DNA from: an uncultured Lachnospiraceae bacterium
GTDB lineage: Bacteria > Bacillota > Clostridia > Lachnospirales > Lachnospiraceae
Assembly (NCBI GenBank): GCA_947382415.1
Contig: CANCYO010000001.1
Coordinates: 151,110-215,109 of the forward strand
Reading direction: 5' to 3'
Length of the DNA: 64,000 bases
Each line of letters starts with the position of its first letter. Positions within the stretch are counted from its first letter, which is position 1. Under the pieces are notes generated by a model. The model saw only the letters and a program-made list of their open reading frames with translations. It was not told where the DNA came from and did not search any database. Shown here piece after piece: positions 17,355-26,218 of this stretch. The translations under genes and the position numbers were made by a program.

Positions 17355-18152
17355 GTGAAGCTGGGATTTATAGGACTCGGCAATATGGCTTCGGCCATGA
17401 TCGGCGGTATGCTGGGAAAGCAGGCTGCCGCGGCGGAGGATATCATTGGAAAAGCCCGTACCAGGGCTACGGAAGACAAGGTTAAAGAAAGATTTAACAT
17501 ACAGATCGCCGAAAGCAATGCCCAGGCTGCCGCCCGGGCTGATATTTTGTTTCTGGCGGTGAAACCCGTCTTTTTCCCTGAGGTGATAGAGGAGATCAGA
17601 GATGCGCTGCGGCCCGGAACACTGGTGGTCAGTATTGCCGCGGGACGGACGCTGGATTATCTGAAAAAGGCTTTCGGGAGAGAGGACTGTAAGTTCATCC
17701 GCTGTATGCCCAACACACCGGCGCTGGTATTGGAGGGCTGCACAGGGGTTTGCCCGGATGAACAGGTGACCGACGAAGAATTAAATCATGTTTTGACGCT
17801 TATGAGCGCTTTTGGCAGAGCCGATGTGGTGCCTGAGCGGCTGATGGACGTGGTGGTGGGAGTATCCGGCAGCGCGCCCGCTTATGTGTTTCTGTTTTTG
17901 GAGGCTATGGCGGACGAGGCGGTGGCGGAGGGAATGCCCCGCAGGCAGGCTTATGAGTTTGCGGCGCAGGCCGTGCTGGGCAGCGCCAGAATGCTGCTGG
18001 AGACGGGGAAGCATCCCGGAGAATTGAAGGATATGGTCTGTTCTCCCGGCGGCACCACGATACAGGCGGTTAAGGTTCTGGAGGAGAAGGGACTGAGGGC
18101 TGCGGTGATGGACGCCATGGAGGCGTGTATAGAAAAGTCCCGTAATATGTAA
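17355..18152 (+). CDS. proC: Pyrroline-5-carboxylate reductase
   Basis: Last step of proline synthesis, reducing pyrroline-5-carboxylate with NAD(P)H. The 265-residue protein starts with the Rossmann loop GFIGLGNMASAMIGGM, contains the LAVKP segment after the second strand and ends with the family signature VSGSAPAYVFLFLEAMADEAV followed by VCSPGGTTIQAVKVLEEKG. Length and architecture are standard. The start follows AAGGAGGAATAAAC. No partner proline genes are adjacent. Confidence 0.96.
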   Translation: MKLGFIGLGNMASAMIGGMLGKQAAAAEDIIGKARTRATEDKVKERFNIQIAESNAQAAARADILFLAVKPVFFPEVIEEIRDALRPGTLVVSIAAGRTLDYLKKAFGREDCKFIRCMPNTPALVLEGCTGVCPDEQVTDEELNHVLTLMSAFGRADVVPERLMDVVVGVSGSAPAYVFLFLEAMADEAVAEGMPRRQAYEFAAQAVLGSARMLLETGKHPGELKDMVCSPGGTTIQAVKVLEEKGLRAAVMDAMEACIEKSRNM

Positions 18153-18187
18153 AATAACGAAAGGTAAACAGGTAATCGGGCTGACGC

Positions 18188-18216
18188 TTGACAAATGTGA
18201 TGTGTTCTGCTATTAT
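18188..18216 (+). promoter_or_regulatory. Sigma-A promoter for the SleB-type hydrolase
   Basis: TTGACA (18188-18193), 17-bp spacer, TATTAT (18211-18216). The following 110 bases are a very A+T-rich untranslated leader. Confidence 0.65.
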
Positions 18217-18331
18217 TTATAAAAATCTTAACAATTTTAATAATTTTGTAACAAGTTGCTTGAAATTGTAATAAATAATAAAATGAGTAATAACTTATAA
18301 AATTATAGCTTAAATTTGTTGGAGGTAAGAA

Positions 18332-19390
18332 ATGGCAGAAAGCAGAAAGCTGTGCCGCATCATGACAGGCCTTGTTCTGGCTGTCGCCGCAGTGATGCTC
18401 ACAGATATTACCGCAGAAGCTGGCAGTAATGGAAGTTATCTGGACGAAGTCAACGGTGGTGTGGCGGCGATCCTGGAATCTAATGTCATCGTCAGATCCG
18501 AATCAGACGCAGGCGCCGGGGCTTTGGACGAGGAAGAGCAGTCCGGCATCGTAATGGCAAATGTCAAAGATGCGTTGAATGTGAGAAGCGACGCCAGCGA
18601 GGATTCAGATAAGGTCGGAAAACTGTATAAGGATTGCGGCGGCACTATAATAGAAAGAAAAGACGGCTGGACGAGACTCAAATCCGGCAATGTGATAGGC
18701 TGGGCGTCCGATGATTACCTGCTCTTTGGCGAGGAGGCGGAAGCGCTGGCCAATGATGTGGGAAAGATGATCGCCACCATTGATACGGATATCCTGCGTG
18801 TGCGCAAGGAGCCGGACTCAGAGGCAGAGGTTTACGGCCTGCTTCCCAAGGGCGAGATTGTCGATGTGCTGGATGACGGAACCGGAGAATGGGTCTGCAT
18901 CGATTATGAGGGAGCAGACGCCTATGTGTCGGCAGAGTTTGTAAATGTGAACTTTAAGGTGGATTATGGCGAGACTCTGGATGAGATCAAGGCCAGGGAA
19001 GAGGCAGAGCGCGAGGCGAAACGGCATGTCAATTACGGTGAGTATACGACGGATGCCGATACCACGCTGTTGTTGGCCGCGCTTATCTACTGTGAGGCCG
19101 GCGGAGAGAGCTATGAAGGACAGCTTGCTGTGGGAGCAGTGGTGATGAACCGTGTGCGAAGCGGCGCATATCCTGACAGTATCCATGGTGTTATCTATGC
19201 TTCCGGACAGTTTACCCCCGCGCTAAACGGTAAGGTGAACGCGAGATATGAGTCCGGTAAGATTCCCGAGAGCTGCAAGAAAGCTGCGGAGGAAGCGCTC
19301 TCCGGCGTATCCAATGTAGGCGACTGCACACATTTCCGCCGCAACAACGGCCGGGAAGGCATTGTGATCGGCAATCATGTGTTCTATTAA
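18332..19390 (+). CDS. Exported SH3-domain cell-wall hydrolase (SleB/CwlJ-type catalytic domain)
   Basis: A 352-residue secreted protein. A signal peptide (MTGLVLAVAAVMLTDITAEA) precedes two bacterial SH3-type wall-binding domains, about residues 70-130 (ALNVRSDASEDSDKVGKLY...GWTRLKSGNVIGWASDDYLL) and 145-210 (ILRVRKEPDSEAEVYGLLPKG...YVSAEFV). The C-terminal 105 residues match the Hydrolase_2 domain of SleB and CwlJ: LLAALIYCEAGGESYEGQLAVGAVVMNRV with the catalytic Glu, then ASGQFTPALNG and CTHFRRNNG. In spore formers such enzymes are lytic transglycosylases of the cortex, but SH3-bearing versions also act in vegetative cells; which applies here is unclear. GTTGGAGGTAAG is the ribosome site. 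Confidence 0.9.
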   Translation: MAESRKLCRIMTGLVLAVAAVMLTDITAEAGSNGSYLDEVNGGVAAILESNVIVRSESDAGAGALDEEEQSGIVMANVKDALNVRSDASEDSDKVGKLYKDCGGTIIERKDGWTRLKSGNVIGWASDDYLLFGEEAEALANDVGKMIATIDTDILRVRKEPDSEAEVYGLLPKGEIVDVLDDGTGEWVCIDYEGADAYVSAEFVNVNFKVDYGETLDEIKAREEAEREAKRHVNYGEYTTDADTTLLLAALIYCEAGGESYEGQLAVGAVVMNRVRSGAYPDSIHGVIYASGQFTPALNGKVNARYESGKIPESCKKAAEEALSGVSNVGDCTHFRRNNGREGIVIGNHVFY

Positions 19391-19420
19391 AAAGAGTTTT
19401 TTATAATCAGAGAGACCGGG

Positions 19421-19457
19421 ACAGGGCGGCATTTCGTATGTCGTCCTGTTTTCTGTT
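19421..19457 (+). terminator. Terminator after the SleB-type hydrolase
   Basis: ACAGGGCGGCAT (19421-19432) pairs with ATGTCGTCCTGT (19438-19449) using two G-U pairs, then TTTCTGTT. Confidence 0.75.
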
Positions 19458-19568
19458 AAAAATATGTTGTAGGGGTATGAACTGCAAGGAAATACATTAA
19501 AGAAATACATTGCCCGACGGGGCTTTTTGTAGTAAACTGAAATCACCGCAGGAAAGGGGATGATATTT

Positions 19569-20060
19569 ATGAGTGAAATGATGATTGTCTGGCTTGTGAT
19601 CCTGATCGTGGCGATAGGAATCGAGGTGGGGACGCTGGGACTTACCAGCATCTGGTTTGCCGGCGGCGCTTTGATTGCCGTGGTGGCGGCAGCTTTCTCA
19701 CTGCCGGTCTGGCTGCAGGTTATGCTTTTCCTGACAGTATCCCTGCTGCTGATGGTGTTTACAAGACCTGTCGCCGTGAAATACTTTAATAAAGACAGAG
19801 TGCGCACCAATGTGGAGAGCATGATAGGCCGGCAGGCTATTGTGATCAGCGAGATCGACAATCTGCAGGGCATCGGACAGGTGACTGTGGGCGGTCAGGA
19901 GTGGAGTGCAAGGAGCGAGGACGACAGGCAGCGTATGGCAGTGGGCACGGTGGTGACGGTGGCCGCAGTCAGCGGTGTCAAGCTGATCGTGCGGGAGGAT
20001 CCGCAGATGCAGAAAATAACGGGCAGACCGGATGCAGACACAGATCAGACAACAAAATAG
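19569..20060 (+). CDS. NfeD-like membrane protein
   Basis: A short NfeD of 163 residues without the long N-terminal ClpP-like protease domain. Two to three hydrophobic segments (MIVWLVILIVAIGIEVGTLGLTSIWFAGGALIAVVAAAF..., LQVMLFLTVSLLLMVFTRPV) precede a C-terminal OB-fold (MIGRQAIVISEIDNLQGIGQVTVGGQEWSARS). NfeD proteins work with SPFH proteins, and the next gene encodes one, 57 bp downstream, so they probably form a membrane-microdomain pair. Start 19569 is chosen because AAAGGGGA is correctly spaced; an ATG nine bases upstream is too close to it. Confidence 0.88.
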   Translation: MSEMMIVWLVILIVAIGIEVGTLGLTSIWFAGGALIAVVAAAFSLPVWLQVMLFLTVSLLLMVFTRPVAVKYFNKDRVRTNVESMIGRQAIVISEIDNLQGIGQVTVGGQEWSARSEDDRQRMAVGTVVTVAAVSGVKLIVREDPQMQKITGRPDADTDQTTK

Positions 20061-20117
20061 ATGTATTAACCAAAACATGTGAGCGCGGCACATTTACCGT
20101 GCAGAAAGAGGTGTAGT

Positions 20118-21005
20118 ATGGAATTTTGGGTACTTCCTATTATATTTGCGGTTCTTATTATCTGGATCATTTTCAGCAGTATCAAGATCGTACCTCAGGC
20201 CCAGGCCTATGTGGTGGAACGGCTGGGCGCTTATCAGGGCACCTGGTCCGTGGGCTTCCATATCAAGGTTCCTTTTATCGACAAGGTGGCCCGCAGAGTC
20301 AATCTGAAGGAGCAGGTTGCCGATTTTCCGCCCCAGCCCGTGATCACCAAGGACAATGCTTCCGTGAGAATCGACACAGTGGTATTTTATCAGATCACGG
20401 ATCCCAAGCTGTTCACCTATGGCGTGGAGAACCCGATGATGGCTATCGAGAATCTGACCGCTACCACACTGCGTAATATCATTGGCGATCTGGAGCTGGA
20501 TCAGACCCTGACCTCCCGTGAGATCATCAATACCAAGATGCGTTCCGCGCTGGATATCGCCACCGACCCGTGGGGGATTAAGGTAAACCGCGTGGAATTG
20601 AAGAATATTATTCCTCCCGCCGAGATCCAGAACGCCATGGAGAAGCAGATGAAGGCGGAGCGTGAGAGACGTGAGGCAGTAACCCGTGCCGAAGGCGAGA
20701 AGAAAGCCCGCATTCTGGAGGCAGAGGGTGAGAAGGAGTCTGCGATCCTGCGCGCTGAAGCTCAGAAAGAGAAGATGATCCGCGAGGCGGAAGGTGAGGC
20801 GGAGGCTATCCTCAAGGTACAGCAGGCAAATGCCGACGGTATCAGAATGCTGAGAGAGGCCGGAGCCGACGAGGCAGTGCTGAAGATCAAGAGTCTGGAG
20901 GCTTTTGAGAAAGTTGCAGACGGTCAGGCCACGACGATTCTGCTGCCTGCGGAGCTGCAGGGTATCGCAAGCCTGGGCGCCGCTCTGAAGGAAGGTATGA
21001 AGTGA
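20118..21005 (+). CDS. SPFH/Band 7 (stomatin-like, QmcA-type) membrane protein
   Basis: A 295-residue protein with one N-terminal transmembrane helix (WVLPIIFAVLIIWIIFSSIKIV), a Band 7 domain (PQAQAYVVERLGAYQGTW...PFIDKVARRVNLKEQV) and a long charged helical tail rich in EAEGEKE/RAEAQKE that should form a coiled coil for oligomerisation. Such proteins form rings or rafts that scaffold membrane proteases and other complexes. The start at 20118 follows AAGAGGTG; an upstream in-frame ATG lacks a ribosome site. Downstream of nfeD, as in many bacteria. Confidence 0.92.
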   Translation: MEFWVLPIIFAVLIIWIIFSSIKIVPQAQAYVVERLGAYQGTWSVGFHIKVPFIDKVARRVNLKEQVADFPPQPVITKDNASVRIDTVVFYQITDPKLFTYGVENPMMAIENLTATTLRNIIGDLELDQTLTSREIINTKMRSALDIATDPWGIKVNRVELKNIIPPAEIQNAMEKQMKAERERREAVTRAEGEKKARILEAEGEKESAILRAEAQKEKMIREAEGEAEAILKVQQANADGIRMLREAGADEAVLKIKSLEAFEKVADGQATTILLPAELQGIASLGAALKEGMK

Positions 21006-21021
21006 TAAACCGGACGCCGGA

Positions 21022-22089
21022 ATGGACGATCAGGATAAAAGAACAGACTACAGGACAAGGATGGGACAGACGATGGGACAGATAACAGAACAGATGACAG
21101 AGAAAATAGATTTAAAAGGCCGTGATTTTCTGAAACTGCTGGATTTTACCCCGGAGGAGATCGCGTATCTTGTGGATCTGGCCGCAGATCTCAAGGACAA
21201 GAAGAAAAAGGGTATTCCCGTGGATCATTTCAGGGGCAAAAATGTGGCGCTGATCTTCGAGAAGACCAGCACCAGAACCAGATGTGCCTTTGAGGTGGCT
21301 GCCCACGACCTGGGCATGGGCTGTACCTATCTGGATTCTTCCGGCTCACAGATCGGCAAGAAAGAAAGCATTGCGGACACCGCCCGCGTACTGGCGGGTA
21401 TGTTCGAGGGCATCGAGTACCGCGGCTATGGGCAGGAGATTGTGGAGGAGCTGGCAAAGTATTCCAAGGTGCCTGTGTGGAACGGATTGACCAACGAGTT
21501 TCATCCTACCCAGATGCTGGCAGATCTTCTCACCATCAAGGAGCACTTCGGACATCTGGAGGGTATCCGGCTGACTTATATGGGAGACGCCCGCTATAAT
21601 ATGGGCAATTCCCTGATGGTGGTATGCGCCAAGATGGGAATGCATTTTACAGCCTGCACCACAGCAAAATACTTTCCGGATCAGGCGTTGACCGGGCAGT
21701 GCAGGGAGCTTGCGGCACAGACAGGCGGCAGCATCACTTTAACTGAGGACGTGCAGGCGGGGACAAAGGATGCGGATGTGATCTACACGGATGTGTGGGT
21801 GTCCATGGGCGAACCCGACGAGGTGTGGGAGGAGCGCATCAGAGAGCTCTCCCCTTATCAGGTCAACAGAGCAGTTATGGACAATGCAGGCCAAAACGCT
21901 ATTTTCATGCACTGCCTTCCTGCATTTCACGATCTGAAGACCAAGATCGGCGCACAGATGGGACAGCGCTTCGGCATCACGGAGATGGAAGTCACGGACG
22001 AAGTGTTTGAGTCTGCACAATCTCTGGTATTTGAGGAAGCCGAGAACCGTATGCACACCATCAAGGCGGTAATGGCTGCAACTTTATGA
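21022..22089 (+). CDS. argF: Ornithine carbamoyltransferase
   Basis: Makes citrulline from ornithine and carbamoyl phosphate for arginine synthesis, or runs in reverse in arginine catabolism. KTSTRTRCAFE binds carbamoyl phosphate, YMGDARYNMGNSL and DVWVSMGEPDE bind ornithine, and MHCLPAFHD carries the active-site cysteine. The 355 residues from 21022 include about 24 extra N-terminal residues (with GQTMGQITEQMTEK) relative to the usual 330; the true start may be 21061 or 21094, and none has a strong ribosome site. Its stop overlaps the birA start as ATGA, implying translational coupling. Confidence 0.94.
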   Translation: MDDQDKRTDYRTRMGQTMGQITEQMTEKIDLKGRDFLKLLDFTPEEIAYLVDLAADLKDKKKKGIPVDHFRGKNVALIFEKTSTRTRCAFEVAAHDLGMGCTYLDSSGSQIGKKESIADTARVLAGMFEGIEYRGYGQEIVEELAKYSKVPVWNGLTNEFHPTQMLADLLTIKEHFGHLEGIRLTYMGDARYNMGNSLMVVCAKMGMHFTACTTAKYFPDQALTGQCRELAAQTGGSITLTEDVQAGTKDADVIYTDVWVSMGEPDEVWEERIRELSPYQVNRAVMDNAGQNAIFMHCLPAFHDLKTKIGAQMGQRFGITEMEVTDEVFESAQSLVFEEAENRMHTIKAVMAATL

Positions 22090-22853
22090 GAACGAAAGAA
22101 CTGACGCCGCCCCGCTATGACTATGCCAGTCTGGACTCCACCAACGAGGAGGCAAAGCGCCTTGCCGGACAGGGCGCTCCTCACGGTACGGTGGTGACGG
22201 CAGACATGCAGACGGCGGGAAAAGGGCGCAGAGGCCGGAGCTGGGTGAGCCCGCCGGGGACGAATATCTATTTTACTATAATTTTAAGACCTGAGTTTGC
22301 CCCTGAGAAGGCGTCCATGCTCACGCTGGTAGCCGCCCATGCCCTGACCCGGGGGATTGCACGGGAGACGGGACTGACGCCGGGGATCAAATGGCCCAAT
22401 GATATCGTCATAGACGGCAGGAAGGTCTGCGGCATCCTCACGGAGATGAGTGTAGAACAGGGAGTCATCCGCCATGTGGTCATCGGTGCGGGCATCAATG
22501 TGCGGGAGCAGAGCTTCCCGGAGGAGCTTGCCGGACGGGCGGTGGCGCTGGATGCCGTCTGCGGCGGACACATAGACAGAGAGAGGCTTCTCGGCGCTGT
22601 GCTGGAGGCCTTTGAAGAGGATTATAGAGCTTTTTGCGAAACGGAGTCCCTGGCATCGCTCAGAGACTCCTATGACCGTCTGCTGGTAAACCGGGACAGG
22701 GAGGTCTGCGTACTGGAGCCCGGCGGAGAATATCGGGGGATATCCAGAGGCATCACAGACACCGGGGAGCTTATGGTGGAGCTGCCGGACGGGAGCAGGC
22801 GTCTGGTGTTTGCCGGGGAGGTCTCCGTGCGGGGCATTTACGGATATGTCTGA
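22086..22853 (+). CDS. birA: Biotin-[acetyl-CoA-carboxylase] ligase, no DNA-binding domain
   Basis: Activates biotin to biotinyl-AMP and attaches it to a lysine of carboxyl-carrier proteins. The 255-residue monofunctional form has the biotin loop GKGRRGRSWVSPPGTNIYF, KWPNDIVIDGRKVCGILTE with the catalytic Lys and the C-terminal SH3-like cap (ISRGITDTGELMVELPDGS). There is no N-terminal winged-helix repressor domain, so it should not regulate transcription itself. It overlaps argF by four bases (ATGA). Confidence 0.93.
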   Translation: MRTKELTPPRYDYASLDSTNEEAKRLAGQGAPHGTVVTADMQTAGKGRRGRSWVSPPGTNIYFTIILRPEFAPEKASMLTLVAAHALTRGIARETGLTPGIKWPNDIVIDGRKVCGILTEMSVEQGVIRHVVIGAGINVREQSFPEELAGRAVALDAVCGGHIDRERLLGAVLEAFEEDYRAFCETESLASLRDSYDRLLVNRDREVCVLEPGGEYRGISRGITDTGELMVELPDGSRRLVFAGEVSVRGIYGYV

Positions 22854-22914
22854 TGCGGACAGTTATGAATGATTGCGGACGGATATACCGCGCTCTGGTG
22901 TGGAAAGGATAAGG

Positions 22915-23271
22915 ATGGAAGAAAAGCGTATCGTGCTCTGCGGCGCCAATGCCTACGAGAAAAAATACTATTTTAACCAACAGTTTGCAGGCATCCCAGA
23001 CTCGGTAAAAGACGAGTTACATATCATCTGCGTACTTTTTACGGAGGAAGTGGGCGGCATATTCACTATCGTCTTTGAGGAGGACGGAACCTTGTCTCTG
23101 GAGACTGACGCCGAGGAGAGCGATATCTATTATGATGAGATATCCAGCGGTCTGCTGGTGGGCGAGATCCGCCGCAAACGACAGGAATTATTTGAATCCT
23201 TAAGTCTGTATTACCGCGTGTTTGTACTGAAGGAAGATGTGTCGGAGCTTTTGGAAGATCAGGAGGGATGA
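22915..23271 (+). CDS. DUF6145 family protein
   Basis: A 118-residue soluble protein that begins EEKRIVLCGANAYEKKYYFNQQF and continues LPDSVKDEL-like / EVGGIFTIVFEEDG and GEIRRKRQELFESLSLYYRVF. I recall this as DUF6145, conserved in Lachnospiraceae next to coaX; its role is unknown. It is strongly acidic in the middle (ETDAEESDIYYDE) and has no membrane segment. The start at 22915 follows AAAGGATAAGG. The gene stops seven bases before coaX, so cotranscription is likely. Confidence 0.78.
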   Translation: MEEKRIVLCGANAYEKKYYFNQQFAGIPDSVKDELHIICVLFTEEVGGIFTIVFEEDGTLSLETDAEESDIYYDEISSGLLVGEIRRKRQELFESLSLYYRVFVLKEDVSELLEDQEG

Positions 23272-23278
23272 TGAGACG

Positions 23279-24058
23279 ATGGATGAGATGATTCTTGTGA
23301 TCGATGTGGGCAACACCAATATGACATTCGGAGTGTATGAGGGGGAAGCGCTGCGCGCAACCTTCCGTCTGATGAGCCAGGTTTCCCGCACCTCCGACGA
23401 ATACGGCATCCTCATCACGCAGCTTTTGCAGAATAACGGGATCGGGCCGCGGGCTCTCGCCGGTTCCATCGTGGCCAGTGTGGTACCGGCGGTGATGCAC
23501 TCCCTTCTGGGAGCGCTGACACGCTACACGGGAACCCGCCCCATGATCGTGGGGCCGGGGGTAAAGACCGGAATCCGCATCACCACGGAGGATCCCAAAT
23601 CCATAGGCGCAGACCGCATTGTGGACGCCGTGGCTGCCTATGAAAAATACGGCGGGCCTGTATTGGTGCTTGATTTCAGCACGGCTACCACCTACGATCT
23701 GATCACTGCCGAGGGCTGCTTTACCGCGGGAATCACCGCCCCGGGCGTCCGCATCAGCGCCGAGGCGCTCTGGAGCCGGACGGCCAAGCTTCCCGACATT
23801 GAGATCAGGAAACCCAAATCCATTCTGGCTCAGGAGACGGTCACGAGCATGCAGGCGGGCGTCATGTACGGCCAGATTGGGCAGACGGAATACATTGTCA
23901 AAAAGGTGCGCCAGGAGAGCGGGCTGGAGAATCTGAAGGTGGTGGCTACCGGGGGAATGGGCCGGCTGATCGCGGACGAGACGGATTCCATCGACATCTA
24001 TGATCCTTCCCTGACATTGGACGGACTTCGGTTGATTTACAATAAAAATCAAAAATAA
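23279..24058 (+). CDS. coaX: Type III pantothenate kinase
   Basis: Phosphorylates pantothenate in the first step of coenzyme A synthesis. The 259-residue ASKHA-fold protein has the phosphate loop IDVGNTNMTFGVYEG, the GADRIVDAVAAY motif and DFSTATTYDLI (adenosine and metal contacts), then TAGITAPGVRIS. Type III enzymes are not feedback-inhibited by CoA and need a monovalent cation. The start at 23279 is favoured by the upstream GGAGG, though the spacing is long and Met at 23288 is possible. It sits in a tight run with DUF6145 and dusB. Confidence 0.94.
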   Translation: MDEMILVIDVGNTNMTFGVYEGEALRATFRLMSQVSRTSDEYGILITQLLQNNGIGPRALAGSIVASVVPAVMHSLLGALTRYTGTRPMIVGPGVKTGIRITTEDPKSIGADRIVDAVAAYEKYGGPVLVLDFSTATTYDLITAEGCFTAGITAPGVRISAEALWSRTAKLPDIEIRKPKSILAQETVTSMQAGVMYGQIGQTEYIVKKVRQESGLENLKVVATGGMGRLIADETDSIDIYDPSLTLDGLRLIYNKNQK

Positions 24059-24066
24059 GAGAGGAA

Positions 24067-25038
24067 ATGACTGTGCCCCAACTCACGATAGGAGGCATCA
24101 CCCTCCCCAACAATATGATCTTAGCTCCCATGGCAGGCGTATCAGACCTGCCTTTTCGCCTGTTATGCCATGAACAGGGGGCAGGGCTGGTCTGTATGGA
24201 GATGGTGAGCGCCAAGGCCATCTGGCACAACAATAAGAATACGGACAGTCTCATGGAGATACATCCTGACGAGGGATATGCCTCGCTGCAGTTGTTTGGC
24301 TCCGACCCGGTCATACTCAGCGAGATGGCAAAGCGCATCGAGGACAGACCCCACGCCTTTCTGGATCTGAATATGGGCTGCCCTGTGCCGAAGGTGGTCA
24401 ACAACGGGGAGGGATCGGCGCTGATGAAGGATCCGAAACTGGTGGAGGAGATCCTTGGCAGGCTGGTGAAAGCCACCCGTAAACCGGTTACGATCAAGAT
24501 TCGCAAAGGATTCGACGAGGCTCATGTCAACGCGGTGGAGATCGCAAGGATCGCGGAGAGCTGCGGTGTGGCGGCAGTGGCCGTCCACGGGCGAACCAGA
24601 GAGCAGTATTACAGCGGATCTGCGGACTGGGAGATCATCGCCCGGGTGAAGGAGGCGGTGAATATTCCGGTTCTGGGAAACGGCGATGTGGACAGCCCCG
24701 AAAAAGCTAAAAAACTGCTGGAGCAGACCGGATGCGACGGCGTCCTGATCGGCCGTGCCGCCCGGGGGAATCCATGGATATTCAGAGAGATTACACGCTA
24801 TCTGGAGGACGGTACGTTTCTGCCCCGGCCCGATAACGCGGAAAAGAAAGATACGATCCTGCGCCACGCGGCGCTGCAGCTTCAATACAAAGGAGAATAT
24901 ATCGGTGTACGGGAGATGCGAAAACACCTTTCCTGGTACACGGCGGGTATGCCCGGTTCCGCCCGGTTCCGCCGGCAGATCAACGCCATGATGACCATGG
25001 ACGATCTGACGGAGAGCGTGGAACACATTTTTGTCTGA
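24067..25038 (+). CDS. dusB: tRNA-dihydrouridine synthase, DusB type
   Basis: Flavoprotein that reduces uridines in the tRNA D-loop. The 323-residue TIM barrel has ILAPMAGVSDLPFRLLC (FMN), the catalytic cysteine in DLNMGCPVPKVV, VHGRTREQYYSG, NGDVDSPEKA and IGRAARGNPWIF. The GIRIGGITLPNN-like opening matches DusB. A C-terminal helical domain (GVREMRKHLSWYTAGMPGSARFR) follows. AGAGAGGAAATG is the start context, eight bases after coaX. Confidence 0.94.
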   Translation: MTVPQLTIGGITLPNNMILAPMAGVSDLPFRLLCHEQGAGLVCMEMVSAKAIWHNNKNTDSLMEIHPDEGYASLQLFGSDPVILSEMAKRIEDRPHAFLDLNMGCPVPKVVNNGEGSALMKDPKLVEEILGRLVKATRKPVTIKIRKGFDEAHVNAVEIARIAESCGVAAVAVHGRTREQYYSGSADWEIIARVKEAVNIPVLGNGDVDSPEKAKKLLEQTGCDGVLIGRAARGNPWIFREITRYLEDGTFLPRPDNAEKKDTILRHAALQLQYKGEYIGVREMRKHLSWYTAGMPGSARFRRQINAMMTMDDLTESVEHIFV

Positions 25039-25128
25039 CAATACCGGTAAATCATGTAAGCGGGTTCATGAGATCAGATCCTTTTTAATCTTGCCACATA
25101 TTTCAGCGGCGGGTGCATATAATGGAGC

Positions 25129-26025
25129 ATGGACACGATAGTAAATGTATTTTATCAAAGCCGTCCTGCAGAACAGGGCGCACATTCAAAATCAGACTGC
25201 TCCTTTGAACTGCAGGAATTTGTGCTGCAGGACTACCGCCTGATACGTCTTGCGATCAGTGAGACCACTGTCAAAACAAACCGCTGCCGGACGGGCGGCC
25301 CAAGGCTGCCTTTCATAAAACCCCTGACGCGTCTGTGGCAACGCATATACGCCGCTGTACGCAGCCGCCTGCAGAGACACAGACAAAAGCGGGAGCGGAC
25401 ACGGCTTCGGGAGAAGCTTTTGCAGGAACTGGCTCCGCTTCTGGACGAACAGGGAGACAATGCGCTGGTATACGCGGACAGTGTGTCCGGGGACAACTGG
25501 GTGAGATCCCTCCTTCCCCTGCCGGAGTTTGACGGCTATCTGGAGAAGAGATGGATACAGGAGCTGCTGTCCCATGCCCGTCATGCTCATTTTGTGGTGC
25601 TGGGTAATGCGCCCTGCCTGCAGGAGCTGCTCTGCAGTCTTGCGCCGCGCATGAAAGATCTGCTGTGGATCGCTCCCGACATGACTTACGCGGAACAACT
25701 GGAGGAGTTTGCCGAGGATTTCTTCCAGGAATACGGACTGGCCATGGACCTTCATTTTCTGCCTGACAATGGCACCTACGGCCAGATACGCATTCGGGAT
25801 GAGCGCTACGGCGAACCCGTCAATGTGCTGGATTTCACGGGAGAAAAATACGTTCCCGTGTTTAATCCCCCGGAGGGCAGCGTCTGGCTGGATATGGCAT
25901 CCGTGGGAGAGAAGGAGAGGCGGATCGGGGCCCGCAGACTCAAATGCAGCTATTATTCTTTGAGAAAAATATGGCGCGGATTGAAAAATGATACCGAAAA
26001 TAGCGGTAAACCTGAGGAAAAATAA
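25129..26025 (+). CDS. Hypothetical protein, 298 aa
   Basis: Not recognised as a named family. Three parts are visible: an N-terminal 50 residues rich in Glu/Leu and Cys (SFELQEFVLQDYRLIRLAI), a very basic helix at about residues 70-95 (WQRIYAAVRSRLQRHRQKRERTRLREKLL), and a C-terminal alpha/beta domain with alternating strands (HFVVLGNAPCLQELLC, DLLWIAPDM, PVNVLDFTGEKYVPVF, GSVWLDMASVGEKERR). The last part resembles a Rossmann-like domain but no nucleotide loop is evident. The start is uncertain: GGAG lies only two bases before the ATG. It is placed between dusB and greA, a position where Lachnospiraceae often carry an uncharacterised gene. Confidence 0.72.
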   Translation: MDTIVNVFYQSRPAEQGAHSKSDCSFELQEFVLQDYRLIRLAISETTVKTNRCRTGGPRLPFIKPLTRLWQRIYAAVRSRLQRHRQKRERTRLREKLLQELAPLLDEQGDNALVYADSVSGDNWVRSLLPLPEFDGYLEKRWIQELLSHARHAHFVVLGNAPCLQELLCSLAPRMKDLLWIAPDMTYAEQLEEFAEDFFQEYGLAMDLHFLPDNGTYGQIRIRDERYGEPVNVLDFTGEKYVPVFNPPEGSVWLDMASVGEKERRIGARRLKCSYYSLRKIWRGLKNDTENSGKPEEK

Positions 26026-26055
26026 CGGTAAAATAACGGTAAACCGGAGGGAATC

Positions 26056-26084
26056 CTTGACACTGAGGGATAAAACAGTTATAA
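26056..26084 (+). promoter_or_regulatory. Consensus sigma-A promoter for greA-lysS
   Basis: TTGACA (26056-26061), exactly 17 bp, TATAAT (26079-26084): a perfect match to consensus. It implies a 125-base leader before greA; no T-box specifier or anti-terminator signature was seen in it. Confidence 0.85.
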
Positions 26085-26218
26085 TACCTAAGTTAATTGA
26101 GAAGACAATCGGAAGAAAATAAAGCAGGTCAAAAGGAAGGCAGAACAGTCGCTGAGGAGACAAAACAGGCCGGAGAATCAGATTGGGATAGAATCTACAA
26201 ACAGAGAGGTGAAATGTA

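Noticed and set aside
25118..25123. TATAAT only five bases before the ATG of the gene at 25129, hinting at a leaderless transcript
   Set aside because: No -35 box at a proper distance; more likely chance in an A+T-rich gap, or a start codon further on.
26085..26218. T-box leader before greA-lysS
   Set aside because: No T-box sequence, specifier loop or terminator/anti-terminator pair was seen in the leader.
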